Position numbers and translations under genes: made by a program
The notes under the pieces: model-generated
Database searches by the model: none
Told to the model about the DNA's origin: nothing
The model's input: only the letters and a program-made list of their open reading frames with translations
Assembly (NCBI RefSeq): GCF_000424585.1
Contig: NZ_AUKE01000007.1
Location: forward strand, 62,001-126,000
From: Butyrivibrio sp. MC2013
Lineage (GTDB): Bacteria; Bacillota; Clostridia; Lachnospirales; Lachnospiraceae
Reading direction: 5' to 3'
Length of the DNA stretch: 64,000 nt
Shown: one piece after another, positions 1 to 9,830 of the stretch
Numbering within the stretch: position 1 is the stretch's first letter
How the letters are laid out: every line of letters begins with the position of its first letter

Positions 1-1520
1 TCCTCTGCTTCATAGCGGACAGTCTTTGTTACTGTCATAGAGTCAAGAGCCAGTGTGCTGCTACCGTTTACAGATACTCTTACGGTGTTGCTGCCCTTCT
101 TCAGCTCTACTCCGTATGCCTTCTCAACATCAAAGTCCACTTCATAATTGCCATTAGGTGCAAATACTACGTCTCCTGAGCTCTCGCCGTTAACTGTAAG
201 CGCTGCTTCTACCGTATCGCCGATGTTGTTGTATCTAAAGCCCAGAGCATATACTCCGTCTTCGTCCGCATCTACATCAAATTCGATATAGCCTTCGCCG
301 TCCTGATCAAACTTCATATCGCCTGAACCGGAAGCCTTGGCTGTGTTATTGTACATCTTCTTGGATACTCCGCCGTAGTTTGCATCTTCAGCTTCGTATA
401 CATCAGTCTTGATCTCGCCTGAAGGCAGATCCAGTACTGTATCTGGATTGGAAGGAATACCAAGATTGATCTGTCCGTTATCTGTCCAGTTTACGATCTG
501 AGCACTTACTCGTCTGTCAGAGCCTGTCTGTCCGCCGATAGGACCACGGTGATAGATGAGCCAGTCCTCTGTTCCGTCGGGAGACTTTACAAAGAGTGGT
601 GATCCGGGACCAAATACAGAGTTCTCATCAGATCTTGACATGATAGGGGTTGTGGACTTCTTCCAGTTGTCCTCATTCATCACGTCTGTATCCAGATCAC
701 ATACTGACAGTCCTACGCCGTAATTATCATTTGTAAAGGAGCTTACGGAATATGCAAAATAAGCCTTACCGTCATGCTCTAGAAGTGCGCAGCCCTCATC
801 AATGTTGCCGCCGTGCTTTTCCCAGTCGTATGTAGGTCTTGCGACTGTACACTCAGGACCTGTCAATGTCCAGGGATTCTCCATCTTAACAATGGTAGGA
901 CACTCATTGAACTTGGTATTGCCGGGCTCACTTACTGAGTACTCATACTTGGTGTATGTAAAGTATCTCTCGCCTCCGATGCTGATAACACCGCATGCAA
1001 GTCCGTAGCTCTCTGTGTTCATCAGACCTGCCTTCTCAGATGCATTGCCTTCGAAGTCATCAACATTTGTATTGCTGCCTTTTTCGATCCATTCGCCGGT
1101 GAAAGGATCTGCGGACGTGTTCTCAAGAACGTAGCTGGAAGGGTGTCCATAACCAAAGTCGTTCTCGGTACTTGATGAATAATAGATGTACCAGGCACCG
1201 TCTAATCTGTATATATAGGGTCCCCATACGAAATAATTCTTATTGCCGTCCTTATTGCCTGTCCTGGGATTCTTCCATACAAGATGGCTTTCAGCTGTTG
1301 AAAGCCCCAGAAGTGTCTCGCTTCTCTTGATGTAGATATTGTTGTCCACACCAAATCCGGAGTAAAAGTATCCATCCTCGCCCCTCACGATGGTAGGATC
1401 CGCTCCGTTCATAAGCGGGTTAGTGTACTGACCGGTTACCGCAGCCTGTGCAGGTGCAGCAGGTATGCCGGTAAGCGCCAGCGTCAGTGCCAGTGCAAGA
1501 CTGATGATCCTGCTTTTCAT
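1..1520 (-). CDS. GH43 family glycosidase, secreted, 3' end outside window
   Basis: This is a secreted glycoside hydrolase of family 43, probably an alpha-L-arabinofuranosidase or related hemicellulose side-chain enzyme. The ATG at 1520 follows a GGGAGGG ribosome site and a signal peptide ending near AQA (residue 26). The blade motif NGADPT carries the expected catalytic base Asp41, and the IDEGCALL segment carries the likely acid Glu. The position that is normally Glu or Asp in the W-(A/G)-P-(E/D) motif is Tyr102 here (WGPY), which is unusual. After the five-blade domain comes a carbohydrate-binding-like beta domain (YEAEDANYGG, then KKGSNTVRVSVNG) resembling CBM6/35, followed by the start of a second YEAE module at the window edge. 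About 506 codons are visible. Family assignment is firm; substrate is inferred. Confidence 0.88.
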   Translation of the reverse strand, partial: MKSRIISLALALTLALTGIPAAPAQAAVTGQYTNPLMNGADPTIVRGEDGYFYSGFGVDNNIYIKRSETLLGLSTAESHLVWKNPRTGNKDGNKNYFVWGPYIYRLDGAWYIYYSSSTENDFGYGHPSSYVLENTSADPFTGEWIEKGSNTNVDDFEGNASEKAGLMNTESYGLACGVISIGGERYFTYTKYEYSVSEPGNTKFNECPTIVKMENPWTLTGPECTVARPTYDWEKHGGNIDEGCALLEHDGKAYFAYSVSSFTNDNYGVGLSVCDLDTDVMNEDNWKKSTTPIMSRSDENSVFGPGSPLFVKSPDGTEDWLIYHRGPIGGQTGSDRRVSAQIVNWTDNGQINLGIPSNPDTVLDLPSGEIKTDVYEAEDANYGGVSKKMYNNTAKASGSGDMKFDQDGEGYIEFDVDADEDGVYALGFRYNNIGDTVEAALTVNGESSGDVVFAPNGNYEVDFDVEKAYGVELKKGSNTVRVSVNGSSTLALDSMTVTKTVRYEAE

Positions 1521-1778
1521 TTTGCTATCCCTCCCCTACAGAGTTTGAAAATAATATTAGCTACTGTTTAGGTATACCGCACTGGAGCAAAATGATTAAT
1601 AAAGGCTTTTGACTTTTGCTTGGAATAAATTTACTTGTCTTGATAAAAATTTTCATCAAGAAAAACAACGACATTTAGTTATAAATATCAACTTTTTGAT
1701 GTATATTTCCGAAAATGCCAATGGAAACCGCATGTTTACAAAATGTTTACCCATACAATCAAAACGGAGGTCTGATCT

Positions 1779-3239
1779 ATGGAATCAAAACTCACTGACA
1801 GCCAAAGAAAACGAGTAGATAAACTTCTAAAGATCATTATATTTGTTGTGAGTTTTTTTGGCTTTGTAGGCCTTATGGCCCAGCTGACACAATCTGATCT
1901 TGCTCCTTTTCGGAGTATAATTCCTCTAGCTTTCACTATTCTCAATATTTTATTCCTGCTGATCCTGATCTTTACCCGCAACGACAAGATATATTTCCAT
2001 GAAAGCCTGGCTTATTGCTTTGTATATTCTCTTATGTTGCTTCTTGGCCAGAGTAATACAGCTTTCCCTTATCTGATCCCTCTTATGATCGTACTTGTAT
2101 TCTATATGGATCATACGCTGATAAACATCATATGTGCTGCGTTCCTGATCATCAATATAATAAGAGCTGTCCTGAACGCTGTACAGCTTGGTATCGAAAA
2201 TGCCATTGAAGGCATCATGATAGAGATCATAATATCCATTTTGATAAGCCTGGTGATCATCCTGGGAAGCAGGATGCTGGAGGATTTCATTGCAGAAAAC
2301 ATAGATGCTATCAAAGAAGCTTCGGAAAAGCAAAAAAATCAGTCTGACCATATTCTTGCCATGTCATCCCAGCTTAGTGATAAGATCATCCTCCTCAAAG
2401 ACGAGCTGGACAATATTGGAGAAGATTCCGTCAGACTCAGCCAGTCCATAGATCAGATAGCCCGGGGTAATGAAGAAAACCTCTCTGCCATATCAAGGCA
2501 GACCCAGATGAGCAATAAGATCAAGGATGCACTAAGCTCTACCCAGTCCATTGCAGAAGAAGCTGCCAAAGACTCTTCGCATATGGAAGAACTGCTTGAG
2601 CAGTCCATGTCAGTAATAGAAAAGCTGGTAATCCAGACCACAGAGACCACCAAGGTGGGCGATGCCATGAAAGATGCAGCTCAGAAGCAGCAGAGCTTCT
2701 CTGACGATGCAAAGAAGATCACAGATATGATCCTGAGCATATCCTCCCAGACCAATCTCCTTGCGCTGAACGCTTCCATTGAGGCAGCAAGGGCAGGTGA
2801 AGCCGGCAGAGGCTTTGCAGTTGTAGCAGGTGAGATTGGCGGTCTTGCAGAACAGACCAAGAATTCCACCCAGCAGATCACCACTCTTTTGGATGAACTG
2901 GCTGTAAATGCCAATGAAGTATATGAAAAAGCTGGAAAGACTGTCGATATGGCGCTTGAGCAATCTGAACTGTCAAATGATACCAAAGAAAAGCTCACCA
3001 TCGCCAGAGAAAAAGCGACCAGCCTTCAGAGCACCCTTGCCACTATTCAGAAAGATATGTCTAACATCCAGTCTTCCAATGATGAACTGGTAGATAGCGC
3101 CGATGCTCTTTTGGCCACCAGTGAGGAATTTGTAGCTACTACATCCGAAGTAAGGGAAATAGGCAAGAGAAATGTGAAGAACGTGGACAATTCCAGAGAA
3201 ATAGCAGGAAAAATGGCAGAAATTACAGGAAAGCTCTGA
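1779..3239 (+). CDS. Methyl-accepting chemotaxis protein without HAMP domain
   Basis: This membrane chemoreceptor would signal to CheA/CheW. Residues about 20-166 hold six hydrophobic segments with very short loops, so no sizeable extracellular ligand domain is present. A long coiled-coil cytoplasmic domain follows from about 175 to 486. Its hairpin tip contains the conserved [18 protein letters not shown] stretch and GRGFAVVA. The usual EVRKLAE is EIGGLAE here, so the normally conserved Arg is missing. I see no HAMP signature between the last membrane helix and the signalling domain. The ATG is preceded by GGAGG at good spacing. The gene stands alone, divergent from the GH43 gene and convergent with GH3. 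The ligand is unknown; a membrane or redox stimulus is possible given the all-membrane N-terminus. Confidence 0.9.
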   Translation: MESKLTDSQRKRVDKLLKIIIFVVSFFGFVGLMAQLTQSDLAPFRSIIPLAFTILNILFLLILIFTRNDKIYFHESLAYCFVYSLMLLLGQSNTAFPYLIPLMIVLVFYMDHTLINIICAAFLIINIIRAVLNAVQLGIENAIEGIMIEIIISILISLVIILGSRMLEDFIAENIDAIKEASEKQKNQSDHILAMSSQLSDKIILLKDELDNIGEDSVRLSQSIDQIARGNEENLSAISRQTQMSNKIKDALSSTQSIAEEAAKDSSHMEELLEQSMSVIEKLVIQTTETTKVGDAMKDAAQKQQSFSDDAKKITDMILSISSQTNLLALNASIEAARAGEAGRGFAVVAGEIGGLAEQTKNSTQQITTLLDELAVNANEVYEKAGKTVDMALEQSELSNDTKEKLTIAREKATSLQSTLATIQKDMSNIQSSNDELVDSADALLATSEEFVATTSEVREIGKRNVKNVDNSREIAGKMAEITGKL

Positions 3240-3301
3240 TACTAATAAAAAGATCATATGTGCTTAAAAGTAATACAAGAATACATATCTATAAAAGCAA
3301 A

Positions 3302-3332
3302 GATCGCCGGAAAAATAGTCTTTCCGGCGATC
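3302..3332. terminator. Hairpin terminator between convergent genes
   Basis: A perfect 12-bp stem (3302-3313 with 3321-3332, core GATCGCCGGAAA) with a 7-nt loop lies between the convergent MCP and GH3 genes. T-rich tracts follow imperfectly on both strands, so it can serve both. Confidence 0.7.
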
Positions 3333-3414
3333 CTATTCATAACAATATAGTTTTTTATAACTCTGATCAAATACACATTTACAGAATATATCTAAATCAA
3401 TTATTTATAAGCTA

Positions 3415-5970
3415 TCAGCCTGCATTTTCAAATCGGATGCAGTCAAGGCGCACATCCGGTCCGCCCTCCTTTGTATTCATCAGCTTGAACTCGTAATTAC
3501 CCTTTTCCAGCATCAGTGTTACAGGAATATCCTGATAATCTGTCATTGACTGGGTAGCTGTGATAGGTACCAGTTTCTTTTTGGCAGCTCCATCATCTGT
3601 GATAGAAGGTGAGTCATAGTAGATCTCCATGCTGCCGCTTGCGCCGTCACTTGCCACTATGAAGTGAACAGTATAATTGCCGCTCTCAGGCAGGTATATA
3701 TCCCACTTGGCATTTGCCCATTCACCGTCAAAGCTGTCAGCATAAGAGATATTGTTGGCGCTTCCTGTTGTTACCAGATAAGAATCAGGCAGGAAGTTCT
3801 CACCTTCTACAGTATAATCACAGGTAGACAGGTCTATATATCCCACTTCAGGGCCTGCATTTTCTTCAGGCTTTGCGGGTTTTTCGCCTATCACTGCAGT
3901 TCCCTCTTCTTTAATAGAACTGCCGTCTTTCCTAAGGCCTGTTCCATAGTTAAAGAGTACTACAGAAGGATCCTCGTGCTTCTGCTCAATACCTGCAGGA
4001 TACCAGGGCCATGTATAGGTCAGTGTACCTGTGAAATCCTCTTCTCCAAAGAGAACCTGTCCTACACCTTCTCCCTCGGTTCCGGGGAACCATGCTTCCA
4101 CAATGGCATCTGCCTTGTCAACATATTCGTCTATTGCTACCGGACGACCTGTCAGCAGGATGATGATAACAGGGATGTCCATATTCTGGCTTTCAAGCTG
4201 CTCAAACATATTATCAAGCGCTACCCTATCTACTCCGTCTATAGCAAGAGTTGATGCACTTCTGTCACCTGCTGTCTCAGCATAGGGGCTCTCACCCACT
4301 ACAGCGATCACAGCCTGAGATGCAGGATCTATCTGTGATCCGTTAGCTGAATAATAGAACTTGCTGCCCTTTGCCTTTGTAGCTTCAACAAAGCCTGCTA
4401 TAAGCGTGGTTCCCTGTGTGCAGTTACCCTGCTGGCCCTGCCAGGAGATTGTCCAGCCTCCGCACTGTGAACCCATATCATTGGCCTTTGCACCTACCAC
4501 TGCAATATCAGTCATATCGCCAAGGCTCTCGATCACAGTCTTGTCACTTATCTTATCATTCTTGAGTAGTACCAGTGACTCTCTGACAGCTCTTGCAGCC
4601 ACTTCCCTGTGCTCAGCTGAGCCTACGCTCTCTTTAAGAGAATCCTCCAGGTCCATATGATCCTTTTCTTCAAATAGGCCTGCTTCAAACTTTACTCTGA
4701 GAATACGTGTTACAGCATCATCCAGTCTTTCCTGACTAATGCTGCCATCATTGATATCATCTATAAGATATCCCAGTACCTGTTTCCAGTCATTGGGCTC
4801 CATGAGCATATCAACGCCGGCATTTACCGCATTTGCGATCTTTTCCGCATAATTTTTGCCGCTTACCTGAGCTACGCCGTTATAGTCACCAATCACATAT
4901 CCGGTAAAGCCAAGCTGTCCCTTAAGTACATCTGTGAGAATATGTCCGTTTTCATGGCACTTGAGACCATTTACACTGTTATAGGAGGCCATGACAGTCC
5001 TTGCGCCTGCATCTACAGCTGCCTTGTAGGGAATGATCAGGGTGTTTTGGAGGAGATCCTCAAATTCGTCTTCATCCATGACCACATCTCCCTGGTTACG
5101 TCCGCCTTCTGTATATCCCTCACCTATAAAGTGCTTGGCAGTAGCAATGACACCGTTCTGATCCATATATTCACCGGGAGTCATACCGGCCTGAGCTCCC
5201 TTTACAAAGGCTGCAGCCAAAGGAGCGATATCTTCTGCTCTCTCACTAAAGCCTTCATAGCTTCTGCCCCAGAGCTCATTTTGGGGATTACCCAGTGTAG
5301 GGGCAAATATCCATCTGATACCATCGCATCTGGTCTCTGCTGCTACTATCTTGCCGTATTCTTCCATCAACTCTGCATCCCCTGCAGCGCCCATGCCTAT
5401 ATTGTGAGGAAAAATAGTAGTTCCATAGATATTGGAATTGCCATGTACGCAGTCTGAGCCATAAATAAGCGGTATAGCAAGTCTGGTCTCAAGAGCTTCA
5501 TCCTTGAGCTCATTTACTCTTGCTGCCCAGTCCTCTGTCATATTGCCTGTCCTGGGAGCAGATCCGCCTCCGCTAAGTACTGAACCCAGTGCGTATGTAG
5601 CCACATCACCTGCGGACAGAGCTGCCTGCTCGGCCTGGATCATCTGTCCGGCCTTTTCTTCTACTGTCATCTGTGACAGCAGTGCCGCTACCCTTGTCTC
5701 TATATCCTGGGAAGCATCCATATATACGGATGTATCCGCCTCGGAAACAGTAGTCTCCTCTGCTTCCGTTCCGGAGCTTTCTTCTGCTGTTTCTTCCGGA
5801 GTCTCTTCTGCAGTTTCTACTGCTTCCTCTTCGCTATCTGGCGCTTCCTTGGCGGGCGCACTGCAGCCCGTCTGGCCTGCAGCTATCATCAGAGCTGCCC
5901 CAAAAGCTGCAGCTCTGAAAGCCAAAGACTTTTGTCCCTTTGACTTTGTTATCAGTTCTTTTAGTTTCAT
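3415..5970 (-). CDS. GH3 beta-glucosidase-type lipoprotein
   Basis: An exported family 3 glycoside hydrolase, probably a beta-glucosidase or exo-glucanase acting on cello-oligosaccharides. The N-terminus has a hydrophobic stretch ending at Cys36 (QTGC), a non-canonical lipobox. A Glu/Thr-rich linker runs to about residue 80. The catalytic domain has the KHF motif (His280) and the nucleophile region VIGDYNG with Asp362 in place of the usual SDW context. The second alpha/beta domain follows (LVLLKN near 470). The last 130 residues (from YTVEGENFLPD) form a CBM6-like beta-sandwich. The start is supported by GGGAGG upstream. It sits close to the GH43 and GH5 genes, which fits extracellular breakdown of plant glucans. 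At 851 residues it is long because of the linker and the C-terminal module. Confidence 0.93.
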   Translation of the reverse strand: MKLKELITKSKGQKSLAFRAAAFGAALMIAAGQTGCSAPAKEAPDSEEEAVETAEETPEETAEESSGTEAEETTVSEADTSVYMDASQDIETRVAALLSQMTVEEKAGQMIQAEQAALSAGDVATYALGSVLSGGGSAPRTGNMTEDWAARVNELKDEALETRLAIPLIYGSDCVHGNSNIYGTTIFPHNIGMGAAGDAELMEEYGKIVAAETRCDGIRWIFAPTLGNPQNELWGRSYEGFSERAEDIAPLAAAFVKGAQAGMTPGEYMDQNGVIATAKHFIGEGYTEGGRNQGDVVMDEDEFEDLLQNTLIIPYKAAVDAGARTVMASYNSVNGLKCHENGHILTDVLKGQLGFTGYVIGDYNGVAQVSGKNYAEKIANAVNAGVDMLMEPNDWKQVLGYLIDDINDGSISQERLDDAVTRILRVKFEAGLFEEKDHMDLEDSLKESVGSAEHREVAARAVRESLVLLKNDKISDKTVIESLGDMTDIAVVGAKANDMGSQCGGWTISWQGQQGNCTQGTTLIAGFVEATKAKGSKFYYSANGSQIDPASQAVIAVVGESPYAETAGDRSASTLAIDGVDRVALDNMFEQLESQNMDIPVIIILLTGRPVAIDEYVDKADAIVEAWFPGTEGEGVGQVLFGEEDFTGTLTYTWPWYPAGIEQKHEDPSVVLFNYGTGLRKDGSSIKEEGTAVIGEKPAKPEENAGPEVGYIDLSTCDYTVEGENFLPDSYLVTTGSANNISYADSFDGEWANAKWDIYLPESGNYTVHFIVASDGASGSMEIYYDSPSITDDGAAKKKLVPITATQSMTDYQDIPVTLMLEKGNYEFKLMNTKEGGPDVRLDCIRFENAG

Positions 5971-6047
5971 TAAGTATTAACCTCCCTTTTTGCCTTTCTT
6001 ATATATGCAACGATCATCCAAAAAATCAGATGATCATCCATAGGCGC

Positions 6048-6329
6048 TTAGTTTTCTGCTGCCTTTTCTTTTCTCATCTTAACCAGCAGCTTGTCTATTG
6101 CTATAGATAGCTGATCAGGGCAGGATGTAGGCTTAAAACCGCACTTGATACCCCTTATCTGGTCTGCTACTTCTGTGGCAGGTCTTCCAATGGCCAGTCT
6201 GCTCACACCCTGAGTATTGCCTGAGCAGCCATTTGTGAAGCGAACATCTCTTATGATCCCTTCATCATCTATTTCCACATGTACCTGACTGGCACAGGTT
6301 CCCATTGTTTTGTAATCGATAGTATTCAT
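6048..6329 (-). CDS. TSCPD domain protein (TIGR03905-like)
   Basis: A 93-residue cytoplasmic protein with the full TSCPD motif (PTSCPDQL) and a conserved N-terminal Cys (GTCASQVHVEID) followed by GCSGNTQG. The family is related to the C-terminal region of vitamin B12-dependent ribonucleotide reductases and is common as a stand-alone protein in Clostridia. Three conserved Cys residues suggest metal or redox chemistry, but the function is not established. The length matches the stand-alone family. It lies between the radical SAM gene and GH3 and is read in the same direction as both, 62 bp after the radical SAM gene, so it may be co-transcribed with it. Confidence 0.85.
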   Translation of the reverse strand: MNTIDYKTMGTCASQVHVEIDDEGIIRDVRFTNGCSGNTQGVSRLAIGRPATEVADQIRGIKCGFKPTSCPDQLSIAIDKLLVKMRKEKAAEN

Positions 6330-6391
6330 TATCTTTCCTTTCTGATATATCTGTTTTTAGTTTTTACTACTGCTTATTGTTTTATCTGTTT

Positions 6392-7264
6392 CTAGGTCTC
6401 GCGAAGTTTTCTGTTTATGGTATTGAGGACCCTCTTCTTGTCCAGTGTCCATAGCGGCGCTATTAGTATCTTCCTGGGGCCGTCCCCTGTCATCCTGTGG
6501 ATAACTGTATCCTTTGGCAATATGGATATGCATTCCCTTATAAGGTCAGCATATTCCTCCAGACTCATCATAGGCCAGGGGGCACTATCATACTCCTTGG
6601 CCATAGCCGTTCCCTCCAGGATCTGGAGATTCTGGAGCTTGATACCATCAAGGGGAGGATCAAGCCCGGCCAGATATCTGACAGTATCCAGCATATCCTC
6701 CCTGGATTCTCCGGGAAGTCCCAGGATCACATGGACTATGACAGTGATGCCACAAGCCTTTAGCCTTCTATACGCATCTTCAAATACAGGAAGCTTATAG
6801 CCTCTGCAAATCCTTTCAGCGCTGCGCTCATGTATGGTCTGAAGACCCAGCTCCACCCATACGGACTTTATATCCCTGAGCTTTATGAGCATCTCCATGA
6901 TCTCAGGTCCCAGGCAATCAGGCCTGGTGCCTATGGACAAGGCAGCCACCTCAGGCCTTGTGATCGCTCTCTTATAGAGGTCATAGAGCCTAATGGGATC
7001 TCCGTAGGTATTGGTATATGACTGAAAATAGGCTATAAACCTGGACGCATCCGTCTTGGCTCTTATCCTGCTGATGGCTTCCTCAAACTGCGAATCAAGG
7101 TCGCCTCTTGCAGCAAAATCTCCCGATCCCAGATCAGAACAAAAAGTACAGCCGCCATATCCCACAGTCCCGTCTCTGTTAGGGCAGCCGCAGCCTGATG
7201 TAAGAGACAGCTTGTATACCTTTTCGCCAAATTCTTCCTTCAGGTAATCTGATAATCTCTTCAA
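6392..7264 (-). CDS. Radical SAM protein, TIGR01212 (YhcC-like)
   Basis: A radical S-adenosylmethionine protein of the YhcC/TIGR01212 family. The cluster-binding region near residue 25 reads CGCPNRDG then GGCTFC, the family's variant spacing of the three Cys ligands. Further family motifs are IAYFQSYTNTYG, LSIGTRPDC, WVELGLQT and VHVILGLPGE. The physiological reaction is not settled. At 290 residues it is close to family length. The reading frame starts with TTG at 7264, preceded by GAGGTG with 5-nt spacing, and no in-frame ATG precedes the conserved N-terminus. It is the first gene of a possible two-gene unit with the TSCPD protein. Confidence 0.9.
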   Translation of the reverse strand: MKRLSDYLKEEFGEKVYKLSLTSGCGCPNRDGTVGYGGCTFCSDLGSGDFAARGDLDSQFEEAISRIRAKTDASRFIAYFQSYTNTYGDPIRLYDLYKRAITRPEVAALSIGTRPDCLGPEIMEMLIKLRDIKSVWVELGLQTIHERSAERICRGYKLPVFEDAYRRLKACGITVIVHVILGLPGESREDMLDTVRYLAGLDPPLDGIKLQNLQILEGTAMAKEYDSAPWPMMSLEEYADLIRECISILPKDTVIHRMTGDGPRKILIAPLWTLDKKRVLNTINRKLRET

Positions 7265-7403
7265 CTGTCACCTCGCTCCAAGAATGTATATGTCATGATA
7301 CACATTACAGACTGCCATCTGCAAGTAGCTTTTGAGTCGATAATCAGCCACAATTGATTATGCATTAAAATTCTTAAATTATCATCTGAAATAATCCCAA
7401 TTA

Positions 7404-7503
7404 ATCGAAACGTTTTTTGTAGAGCTTTCACAAAATTACACAAGTAATCTTGTTTGTTTGAGTAATATATGATAGAGTACAATTTAATAAAAACGTTTTT
7501 ATT
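7404..7503 (+). promoter_or_regulatory. GH5 promoter with two LacI-type palindromes
   Basis: The 310-bp gap before the GH5 gene holds a likely sigma-A promoter: TTGTTT at 7454-7459, an 18-bp spacer and TACAAT at 7478-7483. An 18-bp perfect palindrome (AATAAAAACG and its complement) covers 7486-7503, just after the -10 box where it would overlap the start of transcription. A shorter AAACGTTT site is centred at 7411/7412. The two centres are 83 bp apart, about eight helical turns, as in operator pairs bound by looped LacI-family repressors. The central CG fits that family. No regulator gene is adjacent. Confidence 0.55.
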
Positions 7504-7574
7504 TTACTTTTCTGCAGGGGAATGATTGGTGAAGGTCAATATTTTACTAGTCAAAAGAAAGGAATGAGAACAAA

Positions 7575-9830
7575 ATGGGGAAATTTAAACATCTAAAAAG
7601 CGTTACCGCTGCTGTAACAGGGGTTATTATGGCAGCAAGTCTTTTCCTTAGTCCTATACCAGGAGGGACAATGAAAGCAAATGCAGCAATCACTTCTTCT
7701 TCATTCTTGAAGGCAAATGGCAAGAATCTGAGAAACAACTACGGAAACGGAGATATTGTGAATCTCCGAGGAACCAATGCGGGCGGTTATCTGGTCCAGG
7801 AATTCTGGATGACCCCCACAAACTCCTCTTCAGGAGTCAGCTGTGAGATGGATATCTACAACAAGCTCACATCGCGCTTTGGCGAAAGTCGTATGAGAGA
7901 GCTCATAAAGACCTACCAGGACAATTACTGGACCACAAAGGATTTTGACAATTGCAAGAATCTGGGTATCAATTGCATACGTCTCCCTTTTTGGTATATG
8001 AACTTTGTTGATTTCAACGGCAATTACATAAATGGATGCTTTGACAGACTGGACTGGTTCATCGATCAGGCAGGCCAGAGAGGCATCTATGTCATACTGG
8101 ATTTCCACGGTGCACCCGGCTCACAGAACGGAAGCGATCACTCAGGTGTAGACGGCGGAGATAATAAGCAGGGAGCTTCACAGTTCTTCTTTGGCAATAA
8201 CGCTTATAACAATCAGCAGCTCTATTATGATATCTGGTACAAGATCGCTCAGCGCTATAAGGGCAATCCCACAGTAGCAGGCTACGACCTCTTAAATGAG
8301 CCCTTCTGTACCTACAGATATAATTCAAGCTACAGTGCAGACCAGCTCCACTCCATGCTCTGGGATATCTACAACAACGCTTACAATGTGATCAGAAGCG
8401 CAGATCCCGACCATGTGATCATCATGGAATCTGTATGGGATGCCATAGATCTGCCCAATCCTTCCAAATATGGCTGGACCAATGTCATGTATGAATATCA
8501 TAACTATCTCTATGATGATTATGACAATGCAGCAGGAAAGCAGATCACCAACATGCAGAACAAGATAAACGGCATCAATAATGCCAATTATAATGTTCCC
8601 AGCTATATGGGCGAGTTCTGCTACTTCAACAACTTAAATGCATGGAGTCAGGGCCTGGCTCTCCTGAATAACTCGGGTCTGAGCTGGACCAACTGGACCT
8701 ACAAGGTAACAGGCTCCAATAACAACTGGGGTCTCTACAATCAGAACGTGACAAAGGTCAATGTCTCCACCGACTCCTTTGATACCATTAAGAGCAGATG
8801 GTCCAATGTGGGCACCTCATCTATCAATAGCGGCCTTGCAAATACCATGAAGCCTTACCTTGCAGGCACTGTATCGGGTTCTTCAGGATCAGGCTCTTCA
8901 AGCGGCTCTACAGGCGGTTCCTCATCATCACTCCCCGCTGCCGGCATTGCGGACGGTGAGTATTATATCCAGGCTACTGCCAGCGGCAATATTGTATGCG
9001 CAGATAACACAGGTGCTTCTCCCCTTGCTGCCATCCGTTCAGGCTACGGCGGTGCATGGGAGAGTATATTTATAGTAAATAATTCTGACGGAACAGTATC
9101 CTTCAAGTCCGGAGCTAATAATAAGTACGTATGCGCAGTCATTGACGAGCAAAACCAGCTCCTGGCCAGAAGCGCTTCCATAGGCACCTGGGAGAGATAC
9201 AAGCTGGAAAAGATAAATGACAACGAATTTGCCATCAAGGCTGTAGCCAATGACAAATACGTATGTGCAGATCAGGATAACGGCAACACCTTGTATGCAA
9301 ACAGAGATTCCGTAAGCGGCTGGGAGAGCTTCAAGATCTATGCTGTAGGCTCATCTGCAGCTGTAAACACAGGCTCTTCCTCAGGAAGCTCTTCTTCAGG
9401 AAACGCTTCCAACTCCTCAACTATCCTTAGTGATGGTGAGTATTATTTCAAGGATAGTCAGGGACTTGTAGTATGTGCTGAAAATACAGGCGCTGATCCC
9501 CTTGTCGCAAACAAAAACAGCTGCGGCGGTGCATGGGAGACTCTTGTTATAGTAAATAATGCTGACGGGACCATCTCTCTTAAGTCCAGAGCCAATGACA
9601 AGTACGTATGTGCTGTAATTGATGAGCAGAACCAGCTCCTGGCCAGAAGTGATTCCATAGGTACATGGGAGAAATACAATCTGGAAAAGATATCAGACGG
9701 CAGCTATGCTTTAAAGGCTGTCGCTAACGGCAAATATGTATGCGCCGATCAGAACAAGTCCTCAGTGCTCTATGCAGACAGGGATTCTGCAGGCGGCTGG
9801 GAGACCTTCAGTATATACAAGATTAATTAA
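7575..9830 (+). CDS. Secreted GH5 endoglucanase with two fascin-like modules
   Basis: An exported family 5 endo-beta-glucanase. A signal peptide ends near ANA (residue 38). The catalytic domain spans about 45-430, with acid/base Glu242 in LLNEPF and nucleophile Glu347 in YMGEFC, plus the LDFHGAPGSQNG loop. A Gly/Ser-rich linker (433-455) leads to a repeated beta-trefoil-like module of about 130 residues (460-590), a second Ser-rich linker and a second copy (about 625-751). Both copies share DGEYY, GGAWE, KYVCAVIDEQNQLLARS and KYVCAD, typical of fascin/actin-crosslinking-like trefoils found on bacterial glycanases, presumably for binding carbohydrate. The gene is monocistronic, with its own promoter, palindromic operators and a strong terminator. 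Confidence 0.93.
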   Translation: MGKFKHLKSVTAAVTGVIMAASLFLSPIPGGTMKANAAITSSSFLKANGKNLRNNYGNGDIVNLRGTNAGGYLVQEFWMTPTNSSSGVSCEMDIYNKLTSRFGESRMRELIKTYQDNYWTTKDFDNCKNLGINCIRLPFWYMNFVDFNGNYINGCFDRLDWFIDQAGQRGIYVILDFHGAPGSQNGSDHSGVDGGDNKQGASQFFFGNNAYNNQQLYYDIWYKIAQRYKGNPTVAGYDLLNEPFCTYRYNSSYSADQLHSMLWDIYNNAYNVIRSADPDHVIIMESVWDAIDLPNPSKYGWTNVMYEYHNYLYDDYDNAAGKQITNMQNKINGINNANYNVPSYMGEFCYFNNLNAWSQGLALLNNSGLSWTNWTYKVTGSNNNWGLYNQNVTKVNVSTDSFDTIKSRWSNVGTSSINSGLANTMKPYLAGTVSGSSGSGSSSGSTGGSSSSLPAAGIADGEYYIQATASGNIVCADNTGASPLAAIRSGYGGAWESIFIVNNSDGTVSFKSGANNKYVCAVIDEQNQLLARSASIGTWERYKLEKINDNEFAIKAVANDKYVCADQDNGNTLYANRDSVSGWESFKIYAVGSSAAVNTGSSSGSSSSGNASNSSTILSDGEYYFKDSQGLVVCAENTGADPLVANKNSCGGAWETLVIVNNADGTISLKSRANDKYVCAVIDEQNQLLARSDSIGTWEKYNLEKISDGSYALKAVANGKYVCADQNKSSVLYADRDSAGGWETFSIYKIN

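Noticed and set aside
7261-7482. Small minus-strand frame before the GH5 gene
   Set aside because: No ribosome site; it overlaps the GH5 promoter region and its translation has no recognisable pattern.
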